From: Pseudomonadales bacterium
GTDB lineage: Bacteria; Pseudomonadota; Gammaproteobacteria; Pseudomonadales; Azotimanducaceae
Reading direction: 5' to 3'
DNA: 35,439 nt
NCBI GenBank assembly: GCA_028277965.1
Contig: JANQFF010000211.1
Coordinates: forward strand, 1-35,439
Of this stretch, positions 1 to 7,443 are shown piece after piece; the first letter of the stretch is position 1, and each line of letters opens with the position of its first letter. The position numbers and the translations under genes are program-made. The notes under the pieces were generated by a model that saw only the letters and a list, made by a program, of their open reading frames with translations, ran no database searches and had not been told where the DNA came from.

Positions 1-273
1 AAACTGTTCAGCCACCATGAGTGGCGCGTGGTTGGGCAGCATGATGTCTCCAGCCCCCACCCGGATATGCTCGGTTCCTCCTGCGATGTGACCGATCACA
101 ACAGAGGTTGCGGCGCTGGCAATGCCTCGCATGTTGTGGTGTTCGGCGACCCAATAGCGGTGATAGCCCATTCGCTCGACGTTACGCGCGAGGTCGAGAC
201 TGTTGTTCAGAGCGTCGCGAGCCGTTCCACCCTCAACGATGGGTGAGAGATCCAATACGGACAGTTTTGCCAT
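1..273 (-). CDS. LLM class flavin-dependent oxidoreductase, N-terminal 91 residues (cut by window start)
   Basis: Reading the minus strand from an ATG at 273-271 gives an open frame that runs off position 1, so only the first 91 residues are visible. It opens [16 protein letters not shown] and contains [18 protein letters not shown] followed by a run ending near [16 protein letters not shown]. That beginning is characteristic of bacterial luciferase-like (LLM) TIM-barrel monooxygenases of the YhbW/MsnO8-like group, which use reduced FMN to oxidise small organic substrates. The substrate is not predictable. It is divergent from the nitroreductase at 337, with 63 bp between start codons. A flavin-using nitroreductase next to an LLM enzyme may supply reduced FMN, but that is inference. 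Confidence 0.85.
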   Translation of the reverse strand, partial: MAKLSVLDLSPIVEGGTARDALNNSLDLARNVERMGYHRYWVAEHHNMRGIASAATSVVIGHIAGGTEHIRVGAGDIMLPNHAPLMVAEQF

Positions 274-336
274 GATCAGCGTTTGCTTCAGAAAGCGGAC
301 ATTGTAGGCTGTATTGAAACGGGAGTAAGGGTGGCA

Positions 337-960
337 ATGTCCGGGGAGTTCGATCTAGGTCAGATTGATGAAGTGCTGAGCACCGCCAGGTCTGTGCGGC
401 GCAAGCTCGATTTTGATCGCCCGGTAGAGCGAGAGGTCCTGTTCGAGTGCATCGACGTCGCGGTACAGGCGCCCACGGGTCTGGGTGGAGAAAACTGGCG
501 TTTTGTCATTGTCGATGAGCCGCAGCCGAAGGCTGAAGTCGCTGAGATCTACAGGGATGTGCTCATATCGATCATGACGGAGCGGGGTATGGAGATGAAG
601 GCTACCCATAAAGCCCTCATCGATCGGATGCATGAAATACCGGCCATGGTGTTTGTCTGTGTCGACGGTGAACCGATGGGAGATGCCGTCTCGAATCAGG
701 TTGGGTTCTACGGTTCCATTTTACCGGCAGCGTGGTCACTGATGCTTGCGCTCAGGGCAAGGGGTATTGGATCAACCTGGACATCGCTGCTGTCTGCCCG
801 CCAGGAAGACATCGGCAGGATTCTCGGGATGCCGGAAAACACAGTGCAGACCGTGATGCTGCCTGTCGGTTATACCAAGGGGGCGGTATTAAAGCGCGCA
901 GATCGGATGCCGGCCCAGGAAGTGACATATTTCAATCAATGGGGAACAAAGGAGAGGTAA
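337..960 (+). CDS. Nitroreductase family protein (FMN-dependent)
   Basis: The 207-residue product has the nitroreductase fold pattern: an N-terminal [12 protein letters not shown] segment for FMN phosphate contact (about residues 18-30), [15 protein letters not shown] near residues 43-57, a helix around [21 protein letters not shown], and a late GYTKG turn. Such enzymes reduce nitro groups, quinones, enones or flavins with NAD(P)H. The frame is open upstream to a TTG at 283, but the ATG at 337 (or GTG at 331) is preceded by gggagtaagg and fits the family length. It is followed after 4 bp by a SnoaL-like gene, so the two are probably co-transcribed. The substrate is unknown; context suggests xenobiotic or secondary-metabolite catabolism. 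Confidence 0.85.
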   Translation: MSGEFDLGQIDEVLSTARSVRRKLDFDRPVEREVLFECIDVAVQAPTGLGGENWRFVIVDEPQPKAEVAEIYRDVLISIMTERGMEMKATHKALIDRMHEIPAMVFVCVDGEPMGDAVSNQVGFYGSILPAAWSLMLALRARGIGSTWTSLLSARQEDIGRILGMPENTVQTVMLPVGYTKGAVLKRADRMPAQEVTYFNQWGTKER

Positions 961-964
961 CAGG

Positions 965-1381
965 ATGAGTGATCTGGCGGATGACCGTATCGCGGTTCAG
1001 GATGTCATGCTGCGCTATGCAGCGGGTGTCGATGAGCGTGATATGGATCTCTATCGAAGCTGTTTTGCGGACGATGTGGAAGTTGTCGGGTTTGGGGAAG
1101 AAACCGTTTATGGCGTCGATAACTGGGTCGACTATGTCATCAATGCACTGGCGCGTTTTGGCCCAACCCAGCACATGCTCGCCCCGATGCTTGCGACCAT
1201 CAGCGGCGATGAAGCGGATGCACGCACAGACGTACAGGCATTGCACTACATGAAAGACAACCCGACGCAGACGCTGACCCTGTGGGCAACTTACAAATCG
1301 AGGATGCGACGCATCGACGGCACGTGGAAGATTGTGCGCCACGAACTGGTGAGCCGCGGCACACGCATTCAGGACGATTAG
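965..1381 (+). CDS. SnoaL-like / NTF2-fold protein
   Basis: The product has 138 residues and resembles SnoaL_4-type proteins: an N-terminal helix (DDRIAVQDVMLRYAAGVDERD), the pattern LYRSCFADDVEV, and a C-terminal strand set ending DGTWKIVRHELVSRG. The cone-shaped NTF2 fold serves as a ligand pocket in cyclases, isomerases, dehydratases and dioxygenase small subunits; family membership alone does not give the reaction. It starts 4 bp after the nitroreductase stop, with gagaggtaacagg just upstream as ribosome-binding sequence. A second SnoaL-like gene of the same type lies at 2660-3187 in the facing operon, suggesting that both transcription units serve one pathway. Function beyond fold is unassigned. 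Confidence 0.8.
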   Translation: MSDLADDRIAVQDVMLRYAAGVDERDMDLYRSCFADDVEVVGFGEETVYGVDNWVDYVINALARFGPTQHMLAPMLATISGDEADARTDVQALHYMKDNPTQTLTLWATYKSRMRRIDGTWKIVRHELVSRGTRIQDD

Positions 1382-1390
1382 GTCTTTTTA

Positions 1391-1440
1391 TCGCGGCTTT
1401 AGTCTAGCTACCTCTGTAGGAGCGGCTTTAGCCGCGAATT
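1391..1440 (+). repeat. REP-like palindromic repeat, single unit
   Basis: The core ctgtaggagcggctttagc is followed by cgcgaatt. It forms a hairpin with gcggct at 1422-1427 and agccgc at 1430-1435. The upstream tcgcggct at 1391-1398 can also pair with agccgcga at 1430-1437, giving a longer alternative stem. The same unit recurs near 8716-8779 and 13145-13214. It lies between the convergent ends of the SnoaL-like gene and the acyl-CoA-dehydrogenase-like gene, a typical place for REP elements. No run of T follows, so it is not a clear intrinsic terminator. Confidence 0.85.
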
Positions 1441-1445
1441 CTTCT

Positions 1446-2660
1446 TTACCTGGGTGTCGGCATTCCCTGCCCGGTGAACTCGGGATCGGCTTCGTTGCCT
1501 AGGAAGATGCTCCCCAGATCCTGATACAGCGGATGTGACACCCACCGGTGTGTTGCACAGCCGTGCGCGTCACGCAGTTTCCGCTCCAGGGGGCTGAACA
1601 TCCGCATGCCGCTGGTTCCTGCCGTGTTGTGCAGAAGATCCACCACTTCCATACATGCATTGGCGCCGTAGGTGCAGGCGAGGCGTGCGTTGATGGTCGT
1701 TTCCGGTCCGGGCAGATCGGCGTTACCCGTCAGCTCGTCTTCGATGTCCTGCATCGCCTGCATGACATAGGCGCGTGCGGCCCTGTATTTGCCCATGGCT
1801 TCACCCATCCTGTATTGGGCGATGGGTCGATTTGCCAGCGTGGATGTGGACATGAGAGGGACTTTGTTCTGGGCAAGATCGGAAAACGTCTCCAGTGTGC
1901 CTTTCGCAACACCCAGGGCGATCGCGACCTTGTTGAACGAAAGACGCAGAGGCACCGGCATCCGGTATACGGGATTGTCATAGTGTGCGGGTGTGACAAA
2001 GAGATCCACGTCCACAAACTTCTCTGGAACATATGCGCCGTCCGCCTGAACGTCGTGACTGCCCGAACCACGCAGTCCGGCAACGTCCCACGTATCGAGG
2101 ATTTCCCACTCATCCCGATGGAGGAACCACATCTTGAAGAACGGTGTACCGTCTTCGCGTGTTTCCATTTCTTCACCTTTCATGAGGGGGGCCGCCATGA
2201 AACACCAGGTGGCGTTGTGACAGCCACTGATGAACGTGGACTGGCCATAAACACGAACACCGCCATCTTCCGTCCGCTCTGCGCGCGATGGTGTCGTGCC
2301 CGGGCCGCCGCCACCACACATGACGACTCTTGGGTTGTCGACATAGACTTCTTTGGCGAGTTCCGGGTCCATACCCCCGACGGCCATGGCGTTGATCTCG
2401 GATCCCAGCATGACATTCCAGGCAACGGATGCATCGATTGCGGCCATCGATTCCAGAACGGCAATTGTGTCGGTCGAGGTTGCATTCTCGCCGCCCAGCT
2501 CCGGCGGGAGAGTGAAACGGAAGAAGCCTTCGTCGATGAGTTTGTCGACCAACCAGTCAGGTAGCCGCCGCATTTCCTGCGCTTCGTCGCCACCTGCGGA
2601 AATGTCCTCCCGAAGGGCTTCGATTTTGTTGAGACGGTTGGACAGGATGTTCTGATCCAT
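1446..2660 (-). CDS. Acyl-CoA dehydrogenase-fold oxidoreductase (possibly a group D flavin monooxygenase)
   Basis: The 404-residue product has the layout of the acyl-CoA dehydrogenase superfamily: an N-terminal helical domain (EALREDISAGG, ELGGENATSTDTIAVLESMAAIDASVAWNV), a middle beta domain (STFISGCHNATW, TWDVAGLRGSGSHDV) and a C-terminal helical bundle (RDAHGCATHRWVSHPLYQDLG). The missing ordinary substrate-binding signatures and the RDAHGCATH stretch resemble flavin-dependent hydroxylases such as HsaA/HpaB-like enzymes more than beta-oxidation dehydrogenases. I therefore read it as a probable flavin oxidoreductase or monooxygenase, without a known substrate. It is the last gene of a seven-gene minus-strand operon; its ATG overlaps the preceding TAA by one base (TAATG), which implies translational coupling. 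Confidence 0.8.
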   Translation of the reverse strand: MDQNILSNRLNKIEALREDISAGGDEAQEMRRLPDWLVDKLIDEGFFRFTLPPELGGENATSTDTIAVLESMAAIDASVAWNVMLGSEINAMAVGGMDPELAKEVYVDNPRVVMCGGGGPGTTPSRAERTEDGGVRVYGQSTFISGCHNATWCFMAAPLMKGEEMETREDGTPFFKMWFLHRDEWEILDTWDVAGLRGSGSHDVQADGAYVPEKFVDVDLFVTPAHYDNPVYRMPVPLRLSFNKVAIALGVAKGTLETFSDLAQNKVPLMSTSTLANRPIAQYRMGEAMGKYRAARAYVMQAMQDIEDELTGNADLPGPETTINARLACTYGANACMEVVDLLHNTAGTSGMRMFSPLERKLRDAHGCATHRWVSHPLYQDLGSIFLGNEADPEFTGQGMPTPR

Positions 2661-3187
2661 TATTGGGCTCCGAGTACTTTAGCTAACATTTCGTCAAGCG
2701 GGTCGTCTGGGGATCTGGCGCCACGCGCCAGTCCCTCTAATGGGACGACACTCGCTTTTGTATTCTGATTCCAGTCCATGACGACCCGCCGGAACAGGAT
2801 TTTCCAGGTGTCACCACGTTTCTGCATGTGATCGATGTATCTGCCCATGTAGGTCATTTCCGTGTCGTCGCCGTCGTCTCGTTCCATGAGATGGTAAGCC
2901 GTCATGTAGGACTCGACGACGGCATTGTCGCCAAGAAAGTCGATGATCACGTTGGTGAGGGTGTGTTGGGTTAAGGCGTAGCGGGATATGGCGCCGGGCA
3001 GGATCTCGCAGAACTCGTGTGCGTTGCCGTTAAACGATCCGTAGGCCACCTCCGCATCGGGCCAGTACGCGCTCTTAAGGATGTCAGCGACCGCACGGTC
3101 GACGCCGCGACAATGACGTTTCAGCACATCCTCGATGGCGAGCCGGTCGCCAATCTCATCCGCATTGGGGAGCTGACCTGCAGTCAC
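2660..3187 (-). CDS. SnoaL-like / NTF2-fold protein
   Basis: This 175-residue protein has the SnoaL_4 arrangement: IGDRLAIEDVLKRHCRGVDRA at the N-terminus, a pair of strands around DAEVAYGSFNGN, SRYALTQHTLTNVII, and MQKRGDTWKILFRRVVMDW near the C-terminus. It is a distant relative of the 138-residue protein at 965-1381. The fold makes a hydrophobic pocket used by isomerases, dehydratases and ring-hydroxylating subunits; I cannot name the reaction. It overlaps the upstream VOC gene by 4 bp (ATGA) and the downstream oxidoreductase by 1 bp, so it is translationally coupled on both sides. Its place among a transporter and a flavoprotein suggests it acts on an intermediate of the imported compound. 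Confidence 0.8.
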   Translation of the reverse strand: MTAGQLPNADEIGDRLAIEDVLKRHCRGVDRAVADILKSAYWPDAEVAYGSFNGNAHEFCEILPGAISRYALTQHTLTNVIIDFLGDNAVVESYMTAYHLMERDDGDDTEMTYMGRYIDHMQKRGDTWKILFRRVVMDWNQNTKASVVPLEGLARGARSPDDPLDEMLAKVLGAQ

Positions 3188-3660
3188 GGTCTGGTCTTCA
3201 TGAGCGGTGTATTGTCGATGCGTGCGCGTTCTGGATCACGAATTTCGTATATCTCGATGATGTTGCCGAAGGGGTCTCGACCGTAGACGGCGGCGCTGTC
3301 CCCAAATTCAACCGGTTCGCCGACAAACTCCATCCCCGCCGCGGTGAGGCGGGCGTGTTCGTCCTGGATGTCTTTCACCTCCAGGGCCATATGCGGGTAC
3401 CCATAATCACAGGGACGCGAGCGCAGATCCTGTGGTTCCGGTTTTTCGTACTGCCACAGTTCCACATACGCATTGCCGCAGCGCAGCATGGCCATCTTTG
3501 CTGAAGGTTCCTTCAGACCAATTGCATCTTCAACCGGCTTGTTGGGGCCGGAAAACTCTGTCCCTTCGACCTGCTCGAAACCCAGCACATCAACATAGAA
3601 GCTGAGCCCGCGATCGAAATCGGGCACGCCCACCGCGACATGGTGTAAGCCAACAATCAT
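3184..3660 (-). CDS. VOC family (glyoxalase/bleomycin-resistance fold) protein
   Basis: The product has 158 residues made of paired beta-alpha-beta-beta-beta modules. It starts [22 protein letters not shown] and ends its second module with DPFGNIIEIYE. His7, Glu67 (YVELWQY), His90 (YGYPHMALEV) and Glu136 occupy the usual metal-ligand positions of glyoxalase I, methylmalonyl-CoA epimerase and extradiol dioxygenase-like enzymes. The two-His/two-Glu set seen here favours isomerase, epimerase or lyase chemistry over the 2-His-1-carboxylate dioxygenase set, but this is inference. It overlaps the upstream ATPase gene and the downstream SnoaL-like gene by 4 bp each, so it is part of the same coupled operon. 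Confidence 0.85.
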   Translation of the reverse strand: MIVGLHHVAVGVPDFDRGLSFYVDVLGFEQVEGTEFSGPNKPVEDAIGLKEPSAKMAMLRCGNAYVELWQYEKPEPQDLRSRPCDYGYPHMALEVKDIQDEHARLTAAGMEFVGEPVEFGDSAAVYGRDPFGNIIEIYEIRDPERARIDNTPLMKTRP

Positions 3661-4670
3661 GATCCACCCTCAGAAGTCCGGCCGGGCAATGTAGCACCGT
3701 CATTTGGAGCGTACAAATGACAAGCGACGTTTCCGTGGACGCCGGGCGCCGTGGTCCTGCATTCAGGCAATACATCAGGACAACGCGGGTGAAAGCGGCA
3801 ACCCGATGGGGGATTCCGCACGCTGGGGACCTCTCCGATGATGAGAGGCTGCTCTCTCCTTGCTTCGAGATCGGGATTGGCCACGGGGACAGCATTCAGG
3901 AGCGTTCGGGTATACGGATGTTCCGGGTTCGCGAAGAGATCGTCTCGTTTCTTGAGTTCAACGATCTGACCCAGATACATCACGGCGATGCGGTCCGATA
4001 CGTGGCGCACCACGGACAGGTCGTGAGATATGAACAGGTACGTCAGATTGAACTCCTTCTGCAACGTCATGAGGAGGTTGATGACCTGTGCCTGGATCGA
4101 AACGTCCAGTGCAGAAACCGCTTCGTCACAGATCAGGAGATCCGGCTGCAGGGCAAGTGCTCTTGCGATGCCGATGCGCTGACGCTGGCCACCCGAAAAC
4201 TCGTGTGGATAACGATCAGCCATATCGGGTAACAGCCCAACGACGTCCAGCAACTCCCGCACGCGCTTACGGTAGTCAGACCTGGGCTGGTCCGGTCTAT
4301 GAACGCGCAGCGGCTCGCCGACGATGTCGGCCACTTTCATTCTTGGGTTGAGGGAACTGAACGGATCCTGATACACCATCTGCATGCGTTGACGGTAGGG
4401 GCGCATGGCGTTGCGGTCGAGGGTCGTGATGTTTTCCCCGTCAAAATGAATGGAACCGGCGGTGGGTTCGACCATTCGGAGAACGGCGAGCGCGGTAGTC
4501 GACTTCCCACAACCGCTCTCACCAACAAGACTCAGTGTTTCTCCCTTCCGGACGTCGAAACTCACCCCGTCGACAGCTTTGACTGAACCGGTCTGACGGG
4601 TGATGAGCACGCCTTCCGTGACGGGGAAGTGTACCTTGAGGTCACTTACGCTGATGAGTGGATCAGTCAT
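3657..4670 (-). CDS. Oligopeptide/dipeptide-type ABC transporter ATP-binding protein (OppF/DppF-like)
   Basis: This 337-residue ATPase carries Walker [10 protein letters not shown] at residues 50-58, the signature [15 protein letters not shown], Walker [13 protein letters not shown], an H-loop (FISHDLSVV) and the C-terminal oligopeptide-permease extension with HPYT and a cysteine cluster [16 protein letters not shown]. It energises import through the two permeases encoded just upstream. The family handles peptides, nickel, opines, sugars and other small solutes, so the ligand is not fixed by the sequence. It overlaps the other ATPase gene by 8 bp and the VOC gene by 4 bp. Confidence 0.93.
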   Translation of the reverse strand: MTDPLISVSDLKVHFPVTEGVLITRQTGSVKAVDGVSFDVRKGETLSLVGESGCGKSTTALAVLRMVEPTAGSIHFDGENITTLDRNAMRPYRQRMQMVYQDPFSSLNPRMKVADIVGEPLRVHRPDQPRSDYRKRVRELLDVVGLLPDMADRYPHEFSGGQRQRIGIARALALQPDLLICDEAVSALDVSIQAQVINLLMTLQKEFNLTYLFISHDLSVVRHVSDRIAVMYLGQIVELKKRDDLFANPEHPYTRTLLNAVPVANPDLEARREQPLIIGEVPSVRNPPSGCRFHPRCPDVLPECRTTAPGVHGNVACHLYAPNDGATLPGRTSEGGS

Positions 4671-5622
4671 GCCGGACGCACGCTATGTCGCGCTCGCCAT
4701 CGCGTCGCAGCGGAGGAACCTGCTTTTCACATTGCTCCTGTCGTTGTGAGCATCGGGGCGCAAAAGGACAGCCGGGAGGCGGGTGGGCGAGGTCGGGCGG
4801 TTGACCCTCGATGGTTGAGAGGGCTGCGCCGACTGGACCATCCAGTGAAGGAATGGAATTCATCAGGCCACGTGTGTACGGGTGTCTGGGGTCACGGTAA
4901 AGGTTCGTGGCTTTTGCCGTTTCCATGATCCGTCCCCCGTACATGACGGTGACCCGATCCGCGTATCGCGCAACAACGCCAAGATCGTGAGTGATGAGAA
5001 TGAGGGCGGCGCCTGTCTCGACAGTCAGATCCTTCAGCAGTGCGAGGATCTGGGCCTGGACTGTCACGTCGAGCGCGGTTGTGGGTTCGTCGGCAATGAT
5101 CAGCCGCGGCGAGCAGGCCAGGGCCATTGCGATCATGGCTCGCTGACGCATTCCGCCGGAAAGCTGATGAGGATTCTCCCGTATGCGCGCACCCGGGTCT
5201 GGAATGGCGACTTTGGCGAGCAGGTCATGTGCCCTTTCGAGACCCTGAGCCCATGTCAGCCCCTGGTGCAGGACCAGGGGTTCTGCAACCTGCCTGCCGA
5301 CCTGGATCACAGGATTGAGAGACGTCATCGGTTCCTGAAAGATCATGCTGATCCTGTTGCCGCGAATCCTCGTCATCTCAAGCTCAGAGAGGGCTGTGAG
5401 GTCTTCTCCTTCCAGGTGAATGCTTCCCTGGTCAATACGGCCGGCTTCCCCCAACAGCCTTAGTATGGCGAGGGCAGTTACACTTTTTCCGCTGCCACTC
5501 TCACCGACAACCGCCAGGGTTTCGCCCGGATCGACATGAAGGCTCGTGTCGTTCACGGCGTAGACCCGTCCCGTCTCCGTCCTGAAGCTCACAGTCAGAC
5601 CATTGATGTCCAGCACACTCAA
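4663..5622 (-). CDS. Oligopeptide/dipeptide-type ABC transporter ATP-binding protein (OppD/DppD-like)
   Basis: Walker A GESGSGKS starts at about residue 40, followed by MIFQEPMTSLNPV (Q-loop), the LSGGMRQRAMIAMAL signature, Walker B LIIADEPTTALD, the H-loop LITHDLGVVA and the C-terminal extension with HPYTRGL and PFAPRCSQRQEQC. I place the start at a TTG at 5622-5620, not at the far upstream end of the open frame: the TTG overlaps the TGA of the upstream permease (TTGA), sits 6 nt after GAGG, and gives a normal 319-residue protein beginning MSVLDINGLTVSF. A GTG two codons later is an alternative. Together with the other ATPase it forms the heterodimeric motor of the importer. Confidence 0.92.
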   Translation of the reverse strand: MSVLDINGLTVSFRTETGRVYAVNDTSLHVDPGETLAVVGESGSGKSVTALAILRLLGEAGRIDQGSIHLEGEDLTALSELEMTRIRGNRISMIFQEPMTSLNPVIQVGRQVAEPLVLHQGLTWAQGLERAHDLLAKVAIPDPGARIRENPHQLSGGMRQRAMIAMALACSPRLIIADEPTTALDVTVQAQILALLKDLTVETGAALILITHDLGVVARYADRVTVMYGGRIMETAKATNLYRDPRHPYTRGLMNSIPSLDGPVGAALSTIEGQPPDLAHPPPGCPFAPRCSQRQEQCEKQVPPLRRDGERDIACVRHD

Positions 5623-6458
5623 CGCACACCTCGCATGCGTGGATCGAGCAGGTCTCTGAGTGCGTCGCCGTATACGTTGATGGCGTAGACGACAATTGTG
5701 AGGCACAAACCGGGAGCAAGTGCGAGCCACGGGCCCATGTACATATACGTTCTGCCAGTGCCGCTTAGCATGCTGCCCCATGTGGGTGCGGGTGGCGGGA
5801 CACCAAGACCCAGAAACGAGAGCCCGGCCTCGGCCAGGATGGTGGCCCCCACCCGCGTTGTGAAAAGGACAATCACAACCGGCATGACGTTGGGCACGAT
5901 ATGCCGGACCAGGATCCGCATTGTGCTTGCGCCCATGGATTGGGCTGCATGTGTGTACATGCTCTCTTTAACGGTGATAACCGACCCTCTCACGATTCGC
6001 GAGCCAGCGATGCCGTAAAGGCAACCCAGGATGATGATGATCTGGGGCATGCCTGGCCCGACGATCGAGACAACCACAATCAGGAGCACCAGGTCCGGAA
6101 ATGTCATCCATGCGTCGACAAATCGTTGAATGAGCATGTCGATACGGCCACCGAAGTAGCCGGACACGACACCGATGATGATGGAAATGACGGTCGCCAG
6201 GCCCGCTGCGAGGAAGCCCACAACCATCGACAGTTGTGCCCCGATGAGTACCCGGGACAGAACGTCGCGACCCAGGTGATCGGTCCCGAGAAGATAGTCC
6301 CAGCCTGGTGCCAGCAGGCGAACGGACAGGTCTGTTTCATTCTCCCCAAATGGCGCCAGAAAATCTGCGAATACGCCACAAAACAGAAAGAGCAGGAAGA
6401 TCAGCCCGCCGATTGCGCCGAGCTTCTTGTCACGCCACAGACGTTTCAGAAAACTCAC
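5619..6458 (-). CDS. ABC transporter permease, DppC/OppC type
   Basis: The 279-residue membrane protein begins with a cytoplasmic stretch, then a first helix (LGAIGGLIFLLFLFCGVFADF), a periplasmic segment containing LLGTDHLGRDVLSR (the hallmark of DppC-like permeases), further helices (MVVGFLAAGLATVISIIIGV, DLVLLIVVVSIVGPGMP) and the cytoplasmic EAA-type loop around GASTMRILVRHIVPNVMPV, ending with LLDPRMRG. It is one half of the translocation pore. Its ATG overlaps the upstream permease stop by 4 bp, and its TGA overlaps the TTG of the ATPase gene. Confidence 0.93.
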   Translation of the reverse strand: MSFLKRLWRDKKLGAIGGLIFLLFLFCGVFADFLAPFGENETDLSVRLLAPGWDYLLGTDHLGRDVLSRVLIGAQLSMVVGFLAAGLATVISIIIGVVSGYFGGRIDMLIQRFVDAWMTFPDLVLLIVVVSIVGPGMPQIIIILGCLYGIAGSRIVRGSVITVKESMYTHAAQSMGASTMRILVRHIVPNVMPVVIVLFTTRVGATILAEAGLSFLGLGVPPPAPTWGSMLSGTGRTYMYMGPWLALAPGLCLTIVVYAINVYGDALRDLLDPRMRGVR

Positions 6459-7405
6459 TGGTGCCGGACCTTTGGATCGAGAAAACCGTAGCTGAGATCG
6501 ACCAACAGGTTGATCAGCAGCACGCCAACCCCGACGATGAGAAAGATCCCGGAAATGACCGGATAGTCACGTTGGAACACCGCTTCAAGTAGCAGAAGAC
6601 CCATGCCTGGCACGACAAAGATCTGTTCCAGAATGACCGCGCCGCCGATCAGAAGGGGCGCTTGCAGGCCAATGAGCGTAACGACGGGAATGAGACCGTT
6701 GCGCAGCGCATGACGCACGATAGTCAGGTGTTCACTGACACCCTTTGCGCGGGCCGTGCGTATGTAGTCCTGACGCATGACCTCGAGCATCATCGTGCGA
6801 GTCATACGCATCGTAACGGCCGACATCGACAAGCCGAGGAGGATCGCCGGGACAATCATGTGGCTCAGGTTGGCAATTGGATCGTCGAAGAAGCGAACGT
6901 ATTCCAGCGGCGGTGACCATCGCCACCAGACCGATGGAAACACCATCACAAGTGTGCCCAGCCAGAAACTTGGGACCGCCAGCATCACCAGGGAAAACGA
7001 ACGCGCAACGTAGTCACCCGCCGAGTCCTGGCGAATTGCGGAGTAGATGCCGATTGGGATTGCAACGGAGAGGGCCACGATAAGGGCGAGAAGCCCAAGT
7101 TCGAAAGTGATTGGCATAGTTGCCCATAGCTGGTCGACAACCGGCGTGTTCTGCCACAGGGAACGCCCCAGGTCGCCCTGAAGGACGCCACCAACCCAAT
7201 CGAAGTACTGGGACATAACGGGTTGGTCGAGACCAAGTGCGGCTTCGATCCTGGCCCGGTCCTGGGTCGTGACGATGTCGTTTTGAGCGAGCATCAGATC
7301 GATGACATCGCCGGGAATCAGACGCATGGAAACGAATACGATCAGGCTGGCAAAAAAGAGCGTGGGCAACAACGCCAGAAGGCGCCGTATGATGTAAGCC
7401 TGCAT
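6455..7405 (-). CDS. ABC transporter permease, DppB/OppB type
   Basis: This 316-residue inner-membrane permease has the DppB pattern: an N-terminal helix (RRLLALLPTLFFASLIVFVSMRLIPGD), the domain around FDWVGGVLQGDLGRSLWQNTPV, several helices, and the EAA loop RTARAKGVSEHLTIVRHALRNGLIPVVTLIGLQ followed by LLIGGAVILEQIFVVPGMG. It is the first gene of the seven-gene minus-strand operon; GGGGAGG precedes the ATG. No periplasmic solute-binding protein is encoded upstream: the next minus-strand gene is an unrelated channel-like protein separated by 38 bp. The importer must therefore borrow a binding protein encoded elsewhere or work without one. Confidence 0.93.
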   Translation of the reverse strand: MQAYIIRRLLALLPTLFFASLIVFVSMRLIPGDVIDLMLAQNDIVTTQDRARIEAALGLDQPVMSQYFDWVGGVLQGDLGRSLWQNTPVVDQLWATMPITFELGLLALIVALSVAIPIGIYSAIRQDSAGDYVARSFSLVMLAVPSFWLGTLVMVFPSVWWRWSPPLEYVRFFDDPIANLSHMIVPAILLGLSMSAVTMRMTRTMMLEVMRQDYIRTARAKGVSEHLTIVRHALRNGLIPVVTLIGLQAPLLIGGAVILEQIFVVPGMGLLLLEAVFQRDYPVISGIFLIVGVGVLLINLLVDLSYGFLDPKVRHQ

Positions 7406-7443
7406 GTCCTCCCCGAGCTGTAAGCTCAGCCAGCTTTAAAACG

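Noticed and set aside
1381..1445. Intrinsic terminator between the convergent SnoaL-like and acyl-CoA-dehydrogenase-like genes
   Set aside because: A hairpin is present through the REP-like unit, but no T run follows on either strand.
1548..2564. Long plus-strand open frame (338 codons) inside the acyl-CoA-dehydrogenase-like gene
   Set aside because: It is antisense to a gene with clear family motifs; its product is rich in His, Cys and Arg with no recognisable domain, typical of a shadow frame.
5623..5781. N-terminal extension of the OppD-like ATPase to 5781
   Set aside because: The extra residues are Arg/His-rich shadow of the upstream permease; the TTG at 5622 with GAGG and a TTGA overlap gives the normal length.
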